A stretch of DNA of 5,559 bases from NCBI GenBank assembly GCA_030696545.1, contig JAUYSA010000373.1:1-5559 (forward strand), given 5' to 3'. Both the position numbers and the translations under genes were made by a program. The notes under the pieces are model-generated. The model had not been told where the DNA came from, made no database searches, and saw only the letters and a list, made by a program, of their open reading frames with translations. Below are positions 5,371 through 5,559 of this stretch, one piece after another; positions within the stretch are counted from its first letter, which is position 1, and every line of letters begins with the position of its first letter. Origin of the DNA: Hyphomonadaceae bacterium (GTDB taxonomy: Bacteria; Pseudomonadota; Alphaproteobacteria; Caulobacterales; Hyphomonadaceae).

Positions 5371-5559
5371 ATGCGCAATGTGCTTGCCCTTGCCAGTCTT
5401 GTTCTTGCCGCGGCTTGCACGCAGCCAAGCGCGCCCGCTCCGGCTGCCAGTTCAGGGGAGACGCCGCGCGTGACCCGTCTGATGTCATGGGACGACCTGC
5501 TGGGGCGCGACAAGGTTTCGCCGACGCATTCAGTACAGTGGGGGCCGGGCGCGACGGAT
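5371..5559 (+). CDS. Probable lipoprotein, 3' end beyond the window (partial)
   Basis: This frame has no stop from 5371 to the window end (63 codons) and begins like a bacterial lipoprotein: Met-Arg-Asn, a hydrophobic core of Leu, Ala and Val, then L-A-A-A-C with Cys16 as the expected lipidated residue. An Ala/Pro/Ser-rich linker (about 17-30) follows, as is usual between a lipid anchor and its domain, and then the start of a folded part with S-W-D-D-L-L (39-44). In-frame ATGs at 5320 and 5341 would add 17 or 10 residues. I prefer 5371 because it puts the lipobox at the normal distance, though the ribosome site is weak (GAAG at 5364-5367). The function cannot be told from this fragment. The S-W-D-D-L stretch faintly recalls DUF3299-type exported proteins, which I would not rely on. 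It is transcribed divergently from kynU. Confidence 0.7.
   Translation, partial: MRNVLALASLVLAAACTQPSAPAPAASSGETPRVTRLMSWDDLLGRDKVSPTHSVQWGPGATD

Overview
The window is GC-rich (about 60-65% by eye). Its protein sequences and its intergenic palindromes look like an alphaproteobacterium, possibly of the Hyphomonadaceae/Caulobacterales type; the family-level guess is inference. It holds two confidently identified metabolic genes on the minus strand, katG (catalase-peroxidase) and kynU (kynureninase). A small secreted protein of unknown function lies at the left end, and the first 63 codons of a probable lipoprotein run off the right end.

Layout. Positions 1-55 carry a short upstream region with a spaced direct repeat. 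Positions 56-496 (+) encode a 146-residue exported protein, followed by an intrinsic terminator (518-545). From about 550 to 1636 there is no supportable gene. The stretch is packed with palindromes: a nested multi-hairpin element (556-724), a hairpin-rich block of unknown nature (741-1023), a widely spaced 13-bp inverted repeat (1114-1262), a 126-bp element bounded by mutually inverse 22-bp palindromes (1377-1502), and two divergent tandem copies of a short repeat (1536-1620). The bundle sits between two facing terminators, 518-545 (+) and 1637-1671 (-), so it separates two convergent transcription units. katG occupies 1712-3913 (-). The 158 bp between katG and kynU hold a candidate promoter and two perfect dyads of related sequence, 33 bp apart, that resemble Fur-superfamily (Irr/PerR-type) operators. 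kynU occupies 4072-5307 (-). After 63 bp, the divergent lipoprotein gene starts at 5371 (+).

Function. KatG removes hydrogen peroxide in the cytoplasm and appears to have its own promoter, probably controlled by iron, heme or peroxide through the two dyads. KynU converts kynurenine to anthranilate and alanine (or 3-hydroxykynurenine to 3-hydroxyanthranilate) in tryptophan degradation. No other kynurenine-pathway gene is visible, and the katG-kynU adjacency may be incidental. I see no defence system, CRISPR array, transposase or RNA gene that I can support. The most interesting signals are the paired operators ahead of katG and the elaborate symmetric repeat at 556-724.
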